From NCBI GenBank assembly GCA_003215435.1, contig QCKJ01000013.1, positions 1 through 32,719 of the forward strand: DNA of 32,719 nucleotides, in the 5' to 3' direction. A model generated the notes under the pieces. That model made no database searches, was not told the DNA's origin, and saw only the letters and a program-made list of their open reading frames with translations. The position numbers were made by a program, and so were the translations under genes. Shown in pieces: positions 1 to 8,418 of this stretch (its first letter is position 1; each line of letters begins with the position of its first letter). This DNA comes from Prochlorococcus sp. AG-409-M05 (GTDB taxonomy: Bacteria > Cyanobacteriota > Cyanobacteriia > PCC-6307 > Cyanobiaceae).

Positions 1-459
1 TGCAGTATTTGCCGCTTCAAGAATAACTAGTGAACCATTCCTATGGAAATGCTTAAGTGTTGTACCACTTCCAGGGACAAGCGCGCTAACTACAGTTCCA
101 TTCCGCAGAGAGGATGGGTCTAATACAGGCTCCATAAGCACCACATCCCCATCAGCTATATGGGCATCCACCATAGAGTCACCATTAACAGTCAAGGCGA
201 ATAAACCCCGGGTATCTAAAACTGGCTGTAAATCAAGTCGCTCTTCAATGTCATCAAAAGTTTCCACTAACCCTCCAGCAGCTACTGCCCCCAATACCGG
301 AATTCCCGAAGCAATCCCTCCTACTAATTGAAGGGTTCTAGCTTGCCCTTCTTGCCAAGTAATCCATCCTTTCTCCTGCAAATGACGAAGTCGACTTTGT
401 ATCGGAGCAGGTGATCGCAAACCCATTGCATTCATCATCTGACGAATTGATGGACTGAG
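1..459 (-). pseudogene. lexA: LexA repressor, 5'-truncated (also cut by window start)
   Basis: The minus-strand frame from 459 down to 1 reads as cyanobacterial LexA: the second and third helices of the winged helix (SPSIRQMM, then SPAPIQSRLRHLQEKGWI), the Ala-Gly self-cleavage site (GAVAAGG), the catalytic serine motif NGDSMVD and the catalytic lysine (TTLKHF). LexA represses SOS genes and cleaves itself when RecA is activated. Similarity stops exactly before SPSIRQ. Three codons further upstream (466-468) there is an in-frame TAA, and none of the three minus frames beyond it resembles the usual LexA N-terminus (helix 1, about 25 residues). The only possible starts are the ATGs at 438 and 435, which would give a protein without helix 1 and part of helix 2. 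The identification is secure. That the gene is broken rather than restarted is inference. The last 25-30 residues lie outside the window. Confidence 0.85.
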
Positions 460-484
460 TCTTGCTTATGTGGGTGATGGGAAA

Positions 485-748
485 ATGGATGAACTACATG
501 AACTACATATAACTATTAATTCAAGATATACTAAAGATATTGAAGCCCTTGGCTATTTAGAACAAAAGAAGAAGGATAACTTGCATAAACTCAAAGTTGG
601 AGAATATATAAGTGACAAAAATAATAATATAATTATTATTCATGCTTGCCCTGATAGAGAAATCTTTAAATTAGATATTAAATCTTTTCTAGATGATTTA
701 TCCATAGATCAAAGTTGGGTAGAGGAAGCTATCTTTACTGTGATCTGA
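485..748 (+). CDS. hypothetical protein, 87 aa
   Basis: The start is ATG 485. A GTG at 470 in the same frame is possible but overlaps nothing useful. The protein is soluble and charged, rich in Lys, Asp and Ile, with a likely helix around DIEALGYLEQKKKDNLHKL. No family is recognised and there is no signal peptide or membrane segment. It runs divergently from, and abuts, the truncated lexA end, so it may belong to the DNA that replaced the original lexA upstream region. Base composition is clearly A+T-rich compared with lexA. Confidence 0.5.
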   Translation: MDELHELHITINSRYTKDIEALGYLEQKKKDNLHKLKVGEYISDKNNNIIIIHACPDREIFKLDIKSFLDDLSIDQSWVEEAIFTVI

Positions 749-774
749 ATATCCATAGCTGTTTCTATATTTAT

Positions 775-804
775 TTAGAAAATCAGTGGCTTATCATTTT
801 CTAA
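775..804 (+). other. hairpin between the 485-748 gene and the SulP gene
   Basis: A perfect 9-bp inverted repeat, TTAGAAAAT (775-783) and ATTTTCTAA (796-804), with a 12-nt loop. It lies 15 nt before the first possible SulP start and 27 nt after the preceding stop. There is no T-run directly after it on the plus strand, so it is not a textbook terminator. It could limit readthrough or influence translation of the transporter. Confidence 0.4.
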
Positions 805-819
805 GATATTGCTTTTCAT

Positions 820-2406
820 TTGCCACGGAACAAGGCAGCATGGTGTTCATCTGAAATAAGGATTTTGATCTCTTTGCGCATTAAGGAATGGTGGGGCCTT
901 CCACACCGGGATATTCTCTCAGGCTTGGTTGTGGCTTTCGCCATGATTCCTGAAGCTATCGCTTTTTCAGGTATAGCCGGCGTTGATCCTCAAGTAGGCC
1001 TTTACGGGGCTTTTATTCTTTCGGTCACACTTGCTTTTGTCGGCAGTCGGACTGCAATGATTACTTCAGCGACCGGTTCAACCGCGTTGCTTATGACAGG
1101 GCTTGTTCAACAAGGCAATTCAATTGAACCAGGCCTGGGACTTCAATACCTATTAGCTGCAGGTCTACTTACAGGTATTTTTCAAATTGCGTGGGGATAC
1201 TTACGCTTGGCTTACCAGATGCGCTTTGTGCCCCAGCCTGTAATGGCAGGCTTTGTTAACGGACTTGCGATTTTGATTCTTTTAGCTCAGTTACCTCAGC
1301 TTGGGCTTGATTTCATACACCCAGAGAATCAATTGATTGGGATTTCCCAGATGCCTTCAGTATGGGGTATTACCAGTCTTACTCTACTAATTATATATTT
1401 CTTGCCTCGATTTACTACTGTTTTGCCTTCGGCGTTGATTGCAATTTTTATATCGACTGGTCTCTCTATTGCCTTGCGGCTTGATTTGCCTACTGTCGCT
1501 AGCCTTGGCAGTACTCCCGAAGGCTTACCTAGATTCGGGCTCCCAGCAGTCCCTTTTAATTTAGATACCTTTGGAATTATTTTACCGACTGCATTGGCTA
1601 TATCTTTGGTCGGCCTGATGGAGACTTTTCTTACTCAAGATATTCTTGATGACATTACAGATAGCTCAACTCAGAAGAATCAGGAGGCTCGAGGTCAGGG
1701 CATTGGGAATATTGTTAGTTCTCTATTTGGAGGAATGGCTGGGTGCGCATTAGTTGGTCAGTCAGTAATGAATGTTGGCTATGGAGGGAGAACGCGCTTG
1801 TCTACATTTAGCTCAGGGGCGTTCCTTTTAGCAATGATTTTACTTGCCAAGGAGTGGGTAAATCAAATCCCTATGGCAACTTTGGTTGGAGTGATGGTGA
1901 TGATTGCAATTAATACAGCTAATTGGAGATCAATATTTGAAATACGTCGCATACCCAGGAGTGATAGCGCTGTAATGCTGTTGACAGTTTTTGTAACTGT
2001 ATTAACCCATAACTTGGCTGTGGGTTTATTGGCTGGGGTTGGATTGGCTGGGATACTTTTCAGTAGAAAAGTAGCCAAAGTAATAGTGGTAGAAAGCAGT
2101 CTTATTGATAAAGACCATCGCTTATACAAAGTTAGAGGCCAATTGTTTTTTGTGAGCAGTATTTATTTTCGCCAGGGGTTTGAGCTACATGAGCACCCTA
2201 AAAAAGTCACTATTGATATGAAGGATGCTCATATTTGGGATCAGAGTGGAGTGAATGCATTGGACCAAGTTATTAGACGCCTCAAGTTAGGAGGCAGCTC
2301 AGTAGAAGTTTTGAATCTAAATGAAGAAAGCCTTGACCTTTTTGCTCGCATAGGGATGGCTGAAGAAGCTGGTGGAAGAGGAGGTGAGGTGTCAGCTGGG
2401 CATTGA
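820..2406 (+). CDS. SulP-family inorganic anion transporter with C-terminal STAS domain
   Basis: A 528-aa membrane protein of the SulP/SLC26 family, which moves sulfate, bicarbonate or related anions across the inner membrane. The transporter domain (about residues 25-420) opens with the family signature around VAFAMIPEAIAFSGIAG and continues through about 10-12 hydrophobic segments. The cytoplasmic STAS domain covers about 436-515 and has the DQSG motif (474-477). Length is normal. The start is uncertain: TTG 820 is the longest, and TTG 865 or 874 lies closer to the first conserved residues, with AAGG at 858-861. The N-terminal motif differs from that of the characterised bicarbonate carrier BicA (ALPMALAFG type), so the substrate cannot be read from sequence. 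Bicarbonate and sulfate are both reasonable. Confidence 0.9.
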   Translation: MPRNKAAWCSSEIRILISLRIKEWWGLPHRDILSGLVVAFAMIPEAIAFSGIAGVDPQVGLYGAFILSVTLAFVGSRTAMITSATGSTALLMTGLVQQGNSIEPGLGLQYLLAAGLLTGIFQIAWGYLRLAYQMRFVPQPVMAGFVNGLAILILLAQLPQLGLDFIHPENQLIGISQMPSVWGITSLTLLIIYFLPRFTTVLPSALIAIFISTGLSIALRLDLPTVASLGSTPEGLPRFGLPAVPFNLDTFGIILPTALAISLVGLMETFLTQDILDDITDSSTQKNQEARGQGIGNIVSSLFGGMAGCALVGQSVMNVGYGGRTRLSTFSSGAFLLAMILLAKEWVNQIPMATLVGVMVMIAINTANWRSIFEIRRIPRSDSAVMLLTVFVTVLTHNLAVGLLAGVGLAGILFSRKVAKVIVVESSLIDKDHRLYKVRGQLFFVSSIYFRQGFELHEHPKKVTIDMKDAHIWDQSGVNALDQVIRRLKLGGSSVEVLNLNEESLDLFARIGMAEEAGGRGGEVSAGH

Positions 2407-2459
2407 AATGATCAACAATATATTTAATTCAGAACTTATTAAAAACAACCATCATTGAG

Positions 2460-2651
2460 TCAGTCACCTGCATCACATTTCAGATATTTCATAGACCATA
2501 TCTCATCGTGAATAGTAACATCTGAAATCCATTCCTTATATTCACTTACAATTGCCCATCTGTTTGGACCATCAACTTGATGAAGTCGACTAATTGCATT
2601 GTCGATTGCTATTTGGATACTTTTTCTCACACTGGTGCTTTCTATAGGCAT
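2460..2651 (-). CDS. hypothetical protein, 63 aa
   Basis: ATG start at 2651. A small soluble protein with an amphipathic N-terminal half (SIQIAIDNAISRLHQVDGP) and Trp-rich positions (NRWAIV, EWISD, IWSMKY). No family or membrane segment recognised. It converges with the SulP gene, leaving about 50 nt between stops. Accepted because composition and length fit picocyanobacterial hypothetical proteins. Confidence 0.5.
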   Translation of the reverse strand: MPIESTSVRKSIQIAIDNAISRLHQVDGPNRWAIVSEYKEWISDVTIHDEIWSMKYLKCDAGD

Positions 2652-2919
2652 TTTAGATCATCTCTTTATAACCTTTATCTTCCATTAAATTTGTAGGAAT
2701 GCAAGAGGTGGTTGAATTTTTCTAAGGAGATCAATTTTTTTTTCATTAGCTTTCCCATCAACCAACTTTTTTAACGCTAAATACTTTGAAGCTACCTTCG
2801 CTTTAAAAAGTTATGGAATCAGATTTTTATAGTCTCTTGGCATCCTCTTTAGCTTTGGTGATTTAATATCGATTTAAGCTTTTTCTTTTGGCGTTTACTC
2901 AATTTAAAAAAGTTTTTAT

Positions 2920-3144
2920 CTAGGGCTTTCTTGCTTTTTTTATGGCAAGTCCAGTTATGAAGCCTAGACATATGACTGGAAAAATAGTTCGCACAGTAGA
3001 TACGGCTAATAGAGCTGTCGCACCTATCCCTCCATATATGGCCCATTTGGGGAAGTGTCTCACAGCATCATTCCCTCGATCGCTTCTCGGAGGGATGACC
3101 TCAGGGTTTATCACTTTTTGATGACCACGATTAGGATTTGTCAT
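2920..3144 (-). CDS. small membrane protein, 74 aa, unknown function
   Basis: ATG start at 3144. A polar, basic N-terminus (MTNPNRGHQKVINPEVIPP...) is followed by a continuous hydrophobic stretch from about residue 36 to 66, long enough for one helix or a tight pair with a Gly-rich start (YGGIGATALLAV), and a basic tail KKARKP. The overlapping minus frame 2849-3046 has no such organisation. Family unknown. It is transcribed divergently from the 3324 gene with 179 nt between starts. Confidence 0.6.
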   Translation of the reverse strand: MTNPNRGHQKVINPEVIPPRSDRGNDAVRHFPKWAIYGGIGATALLAVSTVRTIFPVICLGFITGLAIKKARKP

Positions 3145-3323
3145 GTCTTTACGCTAGGCCAATAGCCTCTCATTCGCATTAAAATAAAAACGTCAAATCA
3201 CCAGTTGATTGAGAATTTGAACCTTTTAGTACAAAACAGGGAAACCAGCTAAAAGTTCAATGTATTTATATCGCTGGCAATTTGCGCTAAAGGCTTTAAA
3301 AAGAGTTTTTATTAGGAGGAGAA

Positions 3324-3653
3324 GTGAGCAAAGTCAATGATTCAAGCTCGATCATAAAAAAGGGCTTAGGGAAGCTATGGCAGGGTTTGGAGCAAGAGAA
3401 CAAGCCAATGGTCTTGCCCAAGTCCAAGACTCAGAGACTTGCCTTACAGGCAAAGTTGGCAAATATTGAAGCAGAGAAGGCAGTCGCTAAGGCTTATCAG
3501 ATTGAACTCGCAAGAACCAAAGCAGTGGGCGAGGCAATGCTGAAATCAGGGAAGGCTTTAAGAATTACCCTCGTAAGTGCGGGCAGACAAATTCTCCTGC
3601 GAACCGAAGCAATTAGACGGCAACTTGAACCTGGGTACCGTAAACCTTCTTAA
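3324..3653 (+). CDS. hypothetical protein, 109 aa, helical and basic
   Basis: GTG start chosen because an excellent Shine-Dalgarno (AGGAGGAG, 3314-3321) sits just upstream, with unusually short spacing of 2-3 nt. The protein is basic and almost entirely helical in character, with an Ala/Lys/Glu-rich centre (LANIEAEKAVAKAYQIELA) suggesting a coiled coil or amphipathic helix. No signal peptide and no family recognised. The next gene starts 125 nt downstream on the same strand, so co-transcription is possible. Confidence 0.65.
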   Translation: MSKVNDSSSIIKKGLGKLWQGLEQENKPMVLPKSKTQRLALQAKLANIEAEKAVAKAYQIELARTKAVGEAMLKSGKALRITLVSAGRQILLRTEAIRRQLEPGYRKPS

Positions 3654-3777
3654 AGCCTCATTAAGCCTCATTTGGAATCTTCAAAATTTTCTGGATGCCA
3701 TTTCTTTAGAGATTTGGTTTCCTGAAAACTATCTATTGGCTTTAACATCTGTTCTAAAACAGAGCAGCTTAATTCTT

Positions 3778-4290
3778 ATGTCATTTCATTTGATTATCTT
3801 TCTATACCTTTTAGCAGGAAGCCTTTTTGGGATTTTAATGCTATTCACGGGGATACCTGCTGCACCACTTGCAGGTGCGTTAATAGGAGCTGGTTTGTTA
3901 GGGATGAGTGGAAAACTTGAAGCGATTCATTGGCCTTCTGGAACCAGGACAGCTTTGCAAATAGGGATAGGAACGGTTATTGGCTCTAGCTTGACAAGAG
4001 ACTCTTTAACTCAGTTGCAGCAACTTTGGAGACCAGCAATATTAATCACATTTACTTTAGTCTTAACTGGCTTGGTTGTGGGTTTGTGGAGTAGTCGATT
4101 GCTTGGAATTGATCCACTAGTTTCTCTCCTTGGCGCCGCCCCTGGTGGGATAAGCGGAATGAGCCTAGTAGGTGAGGAGTTTGGGGTCGGAGCTGCTGTA
4201 GGCGCTTTGCATGCAGTTAGACTTATTACAGTACTTATAATACTTCCTTTAATTGTTAAACTATTAACACCCCTTGGTATTATAAGATAA
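3778..4290 (+). CDS. AbrB-family (PF05145-type) membrane protein, single repeat
   Basis: A 170-aa hydrophobic protein with 5-6 membrane segments. The Gly-rich GIPAAPLAGALIGAGLLGMSG near the N-terminus and GAAPGGISGMSLVGEE near the C-terminus are characteristic of the AbrB membrane family (often mislabelled ammonia monooxygenase or transcription regulator). Full-length members contain two tandem copies of this unit. Here only one is present, as is usual in picocyanobacteria, so it probably works as a dimer. Substrate unknown. The frame is open upstream to 3577 but only polar, poorly conserved residues precede ATG 3778, which is taken as the start. It is not related to the DNA-binding AbrB of Bacillus. 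Confidence 0.75.
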   Translation: MSFHLIIFLYLLAGSLFGILMLFTGIPAAPLAGALIGAGLLGMSGKLEAIHWPSGTRTALQIGIGTVIGSSLTRDSLTQLQQLWRPAILITFTLVLTGLVVGLWSSRLLGIDPLVSLLGAAPGGISGMSLVGEEFGVGAAVGALHAVRLITVLIILPLIVKLLTPLGIIR

Positions 4291-4390
4291 TTGAAAGCCT
4301 TTTTGGTTTGATTACTTACTGACAAGAGAAATGAGGGATAAAGTTAAAAAGTGATAAAAGATAAATTATATGATATGACTTTTATAAGGT

Positions 4391-4435
4391 TTAATTATTA
4401 CTTATTATATTTAGAATATGATAAGTAATTGTTAA
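4391..4435. repeat. 21-nt near-perfect inverted repeat in an A+T-rich gap
   Basis: TTAATTATTACTTATTATATT (4391-4411, 21 nt) pairs with 4415-4435 over 21 positions with three mismatches, around a 3-nt loop TAG. The inner 15 positions contain only one mismatch, which can form G-U in RNA. The gap 4291-4675 (385 nt) is very A+T-rich. I see no gene in it on either strand and no other structure. The hairpin lies 100 nt after the AbrB-family stop and could be a transcript end or a small mobile remnant. Confidence 0.5.
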
Positions 4436-4675
4436 ATGATTTCGCCCTGTATATAAAATGATTGATTAATCTTTACTGATACAGCATTTACTCATTAAAT
4501 GTAAATAGAAATTAGAGAAATTTTTTTTCTTGCTAATAGCTTTATCTTGCTACTGATAAGGCTAAAAAATATATTTAGATGATTAAAGTCTATTAAAAGT
4601 AAATTGATTAACACCTACGCTAGTCATAGGATTCAAATGTCTATTATAATAAATTAAATATCAAACATCTTTCAT

Positions 4676-4903
4676 ATGCAGAGAAAAGACTGGTTCGGGA
4701 TTCTTTATGTCTCAGCATGGGTAGTAATTTGGGGTACGGTCGGATCACTAGTTGACCTTCCGTTATTGAATTCAAAAGTCTATTTTGCTGGATCAATTGG
4801 CCAAGCAGCAACATTTACTATTACAGCTCTAATTTCTTTAATCATCGGTGTGATCTTCTTTTCTAAGGCATCGAAACTATTTGGGATTGACCAAGAACAA
4901 TAG
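4676..4903 (+). CDS. small membrane protein, 75 aa, two transmembrane segments
   Basis: ATG start at 4676. Two hydrophobic helices, about residues 7-27 (FGILYVSAWVVIWGTVGSLV) and 42-64 (ATFTITALISLIIGVIFFSK), joined by a short polar loop, with a charged C-terminus DQEQ. It looks like an intact inner- or thylakoid-membrane protein of a kind common in Prochlorococcus. No functional family recognised. The 5' region is the long A+T-rich gap. Confidence 0.6.
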   Translation: MQRKDWFGILYVSAWVVIWGTVGSLVDLPLLNSKVYFAGSIGQAATFTITALISLIIGVIFFSKASKLFGIDQEQ

Positions 4904-5010
4904 ACTTTAGTGTATAGCTTTGATTAGGCCGAATCTGATTCTCTTTGTATGTAGAAGCAAAAAGTTCAAACAAAATTAAATGCTTATTGGCAGAGAGATG
5001 TCAAGAAAAG

Positions 5011-5133
5011 CTAGCCAATCAACTTTGAATGTGCTTTTTCTGCCTTTTTAATTAGCTTTTGAGCTTCCTTTCTAGTTATACATCTTTCGGCTTTTGCTGC
5101 AAGCTTAACTAGTTTTTGATGAGGCTTTGACAT
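5011..5133 (-). CDS. small basic protein, 40 aa (start uncertain)
   Basis: The C-terminal Lys/Ala-rich helix (KLVKLAAKAERCITRKEAQK) is the convincing part. The same frame is open to a TTG at 5205 (64 aa) and has another ATG at 5151. ATG 5133 is preferred because residues upstream lack the helical, charged character. No family recognised. Possibly nucleic-acid binding from its charge, which is only inference. Confidence 0.45.
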   Translation of the reverse strand: MSKPHQKLVKLAAKAERCITRKEAQKLIKKAEKAHSKLIG

Positions 5134-5323
5134 GCCTTCTTTGCTGCCCATTAAAAAAAGATTAGAATATTCAACAACTATACTCCTGTAAGGGCTTTTA
5201 GGCAACCTTTCCGTTGGATTATTTGGGGGTTGTAAGGAAAACTTGATTTTTCTGTATCGCCTGTTGGCTATGAATAGGGCGCTTAAAGAAGACGCTATTT
5301 AATACAGTTTTATATTTAATTAG

Positions 5324-5482
5324 TTAACTTGTTGGCAAGTCAGGGATAAGGGTTTTCCAGTAAGAAGCTAGAAAGAATAGTATTAGAGCATTTGCCAACA
5401 TGGCCAAGGCAAATCTGATTCTTAAATCCTTCACCAAGGGGAGTAGCTTCTCCCACATCTCGAGCATTGGTCCACCGGCCAT
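5324..5482 (-). CDS. small single-pass membrane protein, 52 aa
   Basis: ATG at 5482 taken as start. A TTG at 5518 would add a basic 12-residue extension. The N-terminal half is amphipathic (EMWEKLLPLVKDLRIR), followed by one membrane helix (FALAMLANALILFFLASY) and a short tail. The overlapping minus frame 5340-5528 shows no comparable structure. Its stop lies next to a small ACTTG/CAAGT hairpin at 5328-5341. It is co-directional with the next gene upstream, 72 nt apart. Confidence 0.5.
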   Translation of the reverse strand: MAGGPMLEMWEKLLPLVKDLRIRFALAMLANALILFFLASYWKTLIPDLPTS

Positions 5483-5553
5483 TTTTAGTCTTTTTACTCT
5501 TCTTTGATATTCTAGCAACCAGCTTCACGTAGAAATCAGGAGAAGAGATCTGA

Positions 5554-5772
5554 CTACCTTGAAATAAGTACTTTGAAAATAATAAGTAGGAGAATATTCG
5601 CAGATAGTAGTAGTACTAAACGCAGAACAGGACTCTTTGTCCCTTCTGCAACAGAAACCTCATAGCCAAGAAATGTACCTATACGCTTTTTCCCTTGACC
5701 AGGCTCTTGCTCGGCTGTAGTTGAACTAGGCTTGCTATTTGTAGGTTCATTACCAGGCTCGGTATCAGGCAT
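5554..5772 (-). CDS. small membrane-anchored protein, 72 aa
   Basis: ATG start at 5772. The N-terminal 30 residues are disordered-looking and rich in Pro, Ser, Thr and Glu. A short conserved-looking linker (RIGTFLGYEVSVAEGTKSP) follows, then one C-terminal membrane helix (VLRLVLLLSANILLLIIFKV). Tail-anchored architecture, so the bulk would face the cytoplasm. Family unknown. It lies downstream of the TPR/methyltransferase gene (same strand, 155 nt gap) but need not be in its operon. Confidence 0.6.
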   Translation of the reverse strand: MPDTEPGNEPTNSKPSSTTAEQEPGQGKKRIGTFLGYEVSVAEGTKSPVLRLVLLLSANILLLIIFKVLISR

Positions 5773-5927
5773 TGCTATAGAAGTAGCTCATTTAATATTA
5801 TATGTAGACCATCAAAATAATGAATAGTTACTCCAATTATTCATATAATAATTAAGAAGTATAATCTCATATATACTTAACATATTTTTTAAAAGAATAC
5901 TTAATCTAGAAGATATTTTAATCCAGA

Positions 5928-8261
5928 TTATGTTTTTAGAGTTACCCAAAATTGATACATGCATCTAAATATATCAGGATTCTCTTTCTCAAACTTTGAC
6001 CAGTAAATCAAGTTTAATTGAAAAGGATCATCTTTATTATTGATAGAATAAGAATCTTTTATTGCTCTTGGGAGTACAAAGCCAGAAAAACTTAAGCCTG
6101 AGTTATCAAGAAGTTCTCTAAGTTGATTAATTGTGAATCGATGTTCTTGAATATGAAAACACAAGTCTATGCACATGGAGGTACTATAAAAATCAGGCCA
6201 TTCATTTATCGAATATATTTCGGGATGCTTCTTGTTCTTTAAATCATTTCTAAATCGACAAACTTCATCTTTTGAGTTCCCATAACCTTTCTTTTTTATT
6301 ATACTCCTGGCCTTTTCAATATCTCTTCTGGCTAACTGACTATATAACCCTAGTTTGATATATCCACCAGTGGCCAGTGAATTTACTAATTTATTTAGAC
6401 CTAATTGAGGGTCTTTCATATGGTGAAGAACCCCACTACATTCAATTAGGTCAAACTTTTCATTGAGAAGCTCGAGATTATTAATATCCATTTGAATAAA
6501 TCTAATATTACTAACTCCATACTCAATACTTTTTCGCTTTGCATATGAAAGGCTGCTTGAACTTAAATCTATAGCGGTTATATTTGCATTCTTATAGCGG
6601 ATAGCGCTTAATACTTGTTGCCCTGTACCACAGCCTGCAATAAGAATTTTATATTGCCTTTTATTAGGGAAATTTATATTCAAATTAGGTGACGTCTCTG
6701 CTTTTATAGCAGATTCAATAGTTAACTTATGCTTTGTTACATCTGAGATGTAACGCCAACGCGGATAAGGATAGTTCTCATATTGATCTTGAACCTTCCT
6801 AGATGTCTCTTCGTCTACTGCACCTAATTTTTCTATCAACTTTGCCAATTCCTTCTCAATTAAGGGCTCTTTTATTTGAAGAAGGAGCAAATTATTGAAT
6901 TCTGTGGATCTTGACTTGTAATCCTCTAATCTTTTGCATTTTTCTATCAGTGCATAACATGGTTTGTAACAGGCTAATGTTGCTATTTCAAATTCATTTA
7001 TTGAATCATTCTCAATCTTATCTTCTATGTTTATAATTATACCATTTTCTTTCTCTGTAAAATTGAAGATGTATTCATTAATGAAGCATTGTTCAGCTAA
7101 TGAAGTTGTTAGCCTGAACAGAGTGTTTTTATTTGTATTATTTATATTCTTTAAATTAAAGCAGATTACTCTCCTCAGCTTTGTCAGGAATTCCTCCCAT
7201 AAAAAACCATGAAACTGAAATAAGCCTAGACCTTTTAGAAAAATCTCATCGTTTATAAGACTTGGAAGATTATTGAGATTAAATCCATCTTCTTTAACTA
7301 ATAGAAAATTTTCAAGTGTTTCTTTTCGAAATATTTTATCTGCTATAGAGAATAGATCATGATGACCTATATCCTTTCTCTCCAGGAGGAGCTCTATTAG
7401 TTCTCTTGCTTCACTACTGTTTATTCTTGACACATCAAATTCTTTAAGGATTGAATGCATTAACAAATAAGCAGAGAAATTTTCTGGGTTAGTACTTATC
7501 TCTTTTCTTACATAGCACAATGCTTCTTTAAATTTACCTGTTTCATACAATATTGACCCTAGGTTCATATTTACATCTTTGAGATCTTTATTTAGTTCTA
7601 AAGCCTTATTAGTAGCCTTAAATGCTTCATTTAACAACCCTTTATCTTGTAGAATTGCACCTAGATTTAGATATGCATCAGCATTCTTCGGCTCTATTTC
7701 AATTAGCTCAACGGTTATTTTTTTTGCTTCATCATGCATACCCTTTTCATTTAGTATTAACCCCAAGTTTAGTTTTGCATCACTAAGATCTTTATCTATT
7801 TGAAGTGCTTTTCTAGTACTAGACTCGGCAGCATCTAAATCTCCACATTCTTTTAGTATCACACCAAGGCATGAATGAGCATTAGCTAATTGAGGATTTA
7901 CTCTGATTGCATTCTTTGCTGTAGTTAACGCTGCTTCCGGTTCGCCAATCTCTAAATATAGGTGTGCTAAATTTGTTAATGCATAGGCATGTCTTGGATA
8001 TTGATCAATACACTTTTTATATAACTTTAATGCTTTCTCCGTCTCCCCATTCTCCTGACAAATCAGCGCATAATTCGCAATTACATCTGGATCATTTACA
8101 CCAGTTCTTATAAATGACTCGTAATATTTGGAGGCATGCTCTAGATGCCCTCTCATATGACTCTTTATTCCTAAGTCCTTTAATTCTCTTGGCGATAACT
8201 TGTCTCTTTTTTTTGAAACGTTAGTTGTTTTTGGTGTTTCACGCTTTCCGAAGCCTTTCAT
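5928..8261 (-). CDS. TPR-repeat protein with C-terminal SAM-dependent methyltransferase domain
   Basis: A 777-aa cytoplasmic protein. Residues about 28-265 hold six to seven tetratricopeptide repeats (for example NADAYLNLGAILQDKGLLNE near 193-212), a protein-protein interaction solenoid. Residues 280-480 are of unknown fold. At 490-502 comes the motif VQDQYENYPYPRW, typical of TPR-linked methyltransferases, then a class I methyltransferase with motif I ILIAGCGTGQQ (539-549), an acidic ribose-binding residue (ITAIDLSS, 561-568) and the late motif SGVLHHM (609-615). The target is unknown. Glycan or protein substrates have been suggested for such fusions, but nothing here decides. ATG 8261 has a good Shine-Dalgarno (GAAGGA). 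The gene looks more A+T-rich than the sdh and urt blocks, which could indicate transfer. Confidence 0.88.
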   Translation of the reverse strand: MKGFGKRETPKTTNVSKKRDKLSPRELKDLGIKSHMRGHLEHASKYYESFIRTGVNDPDVIANYALICQENGETEKALKLYKKCIDQYPRHAYALTNLAHLYLEIGEPEAALTTAKNAIRVNPQLANAHSCLGVILKECGDLDAAESSTRKALQIDKDLSDAKLNLGLILNEKGMHDEAKKITVELIEIEPKNADAYLNLGAILQDKGLLNEAFKATNKALELNKDLKDVNMNLGSILYETGKFKEALCYVRKEISTNPENFSAYLLMHSILKEFDVSRINSSEARELIELLLERKDIGHHDLFSIADKIFRKETLENFLLVKEDGFNLNNLPSLINDEIFLKGLGLFQFHGFLWEEFLTKLRRVICFNLKNINNTNKNTLFRLTTSLAEQCFINEYIFNFTEKENGIIINIEDKIENDSINEFEIATLACYKPCYALIEKCKRLEDYKSRSTEFNNLLLLQIKEPLIEKELAKLIEKLGAVDEETSRKVQDQYENYPYPRWRYISDVTKHKLTIESAIKAETSPNLNINFPNKRQYKILIAGCGTGQQVLSAIRYKNANITAIDLSSSSLSYAKRKSIEYGVSNIRFIQMDINNLELLNEKFDLIECSGVLHHMKDPQLGLNKLVNSLATGGYIKLGLYSQLARRDIEKARSIIKKKGYGNSKDEVCRFRNDLKNKKHPEIYSINEWPDFYSTSMCIDLCFHIQEHRFTINQLRELLDNSGLSFSGFVLPRAIKDSYSINNKDDPFQLNLIYWSKFEKENPDIFRCMYQFWVTLKT

Positions 8262-8318
8262 TATCCTTCGATAGAAATAGGATTTCAGTCTCTATACCCT
8301 TCTTGATTCTAAACGGTG

Positions 8319-8345
8319 AGACCTAAGGCTAAGGTCTGGTTTTTC
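8319..8345 (+). terminator. possible rho-independent terminator
   Basis: AGACCT (8319-8324) pairs with AGGTCT (8332-8337) across a 7-nt loop and is followed by GGTTTTTC. It points along the plus strand, yet no plus-strand gene precedes it. It sits 58 nt upstream of the divergent TPR/methyltransferase start. It may end a short unannotated transcript or be chance. Confidence 0.3.
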
Positions 8346-8418
8346 ATAAATCTAGTAAATACACCTATGGCGCTTCTGCCTAAATTGCCGCATTTTGCAT
8401 GTGAGTTACTTTTTAGCT

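Noticed and set aside
1863-2129. Minus-strand frame inside the SulP gene
   Set aside because: Lies wholly within a confidently assigned gene and has no family resemblance.
820-2406. Calling the SulP transporter BicA (bicarbonate)
   Set aside because: The N-terminal signature differs from characterised BicA and no carbon-concentrating gene is adjacent, so only the family is supported.
2849-3046. 65-codon minus frame
   Set aside because: Overlaps the better-organised 2920-3144 membrane-protein gene in another phase, with a low-complexity Lys-rich end.
5340-5528. 62-codon minus frame
   Set aside because: Alternative phase of the 5324-5482 gene, which has a clean membrane helix.
7027-7803. Plus-strand frames in the TPR/methyltransferase gene
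   Set aside because: Antisense shadows of a long, well-supported coding region.
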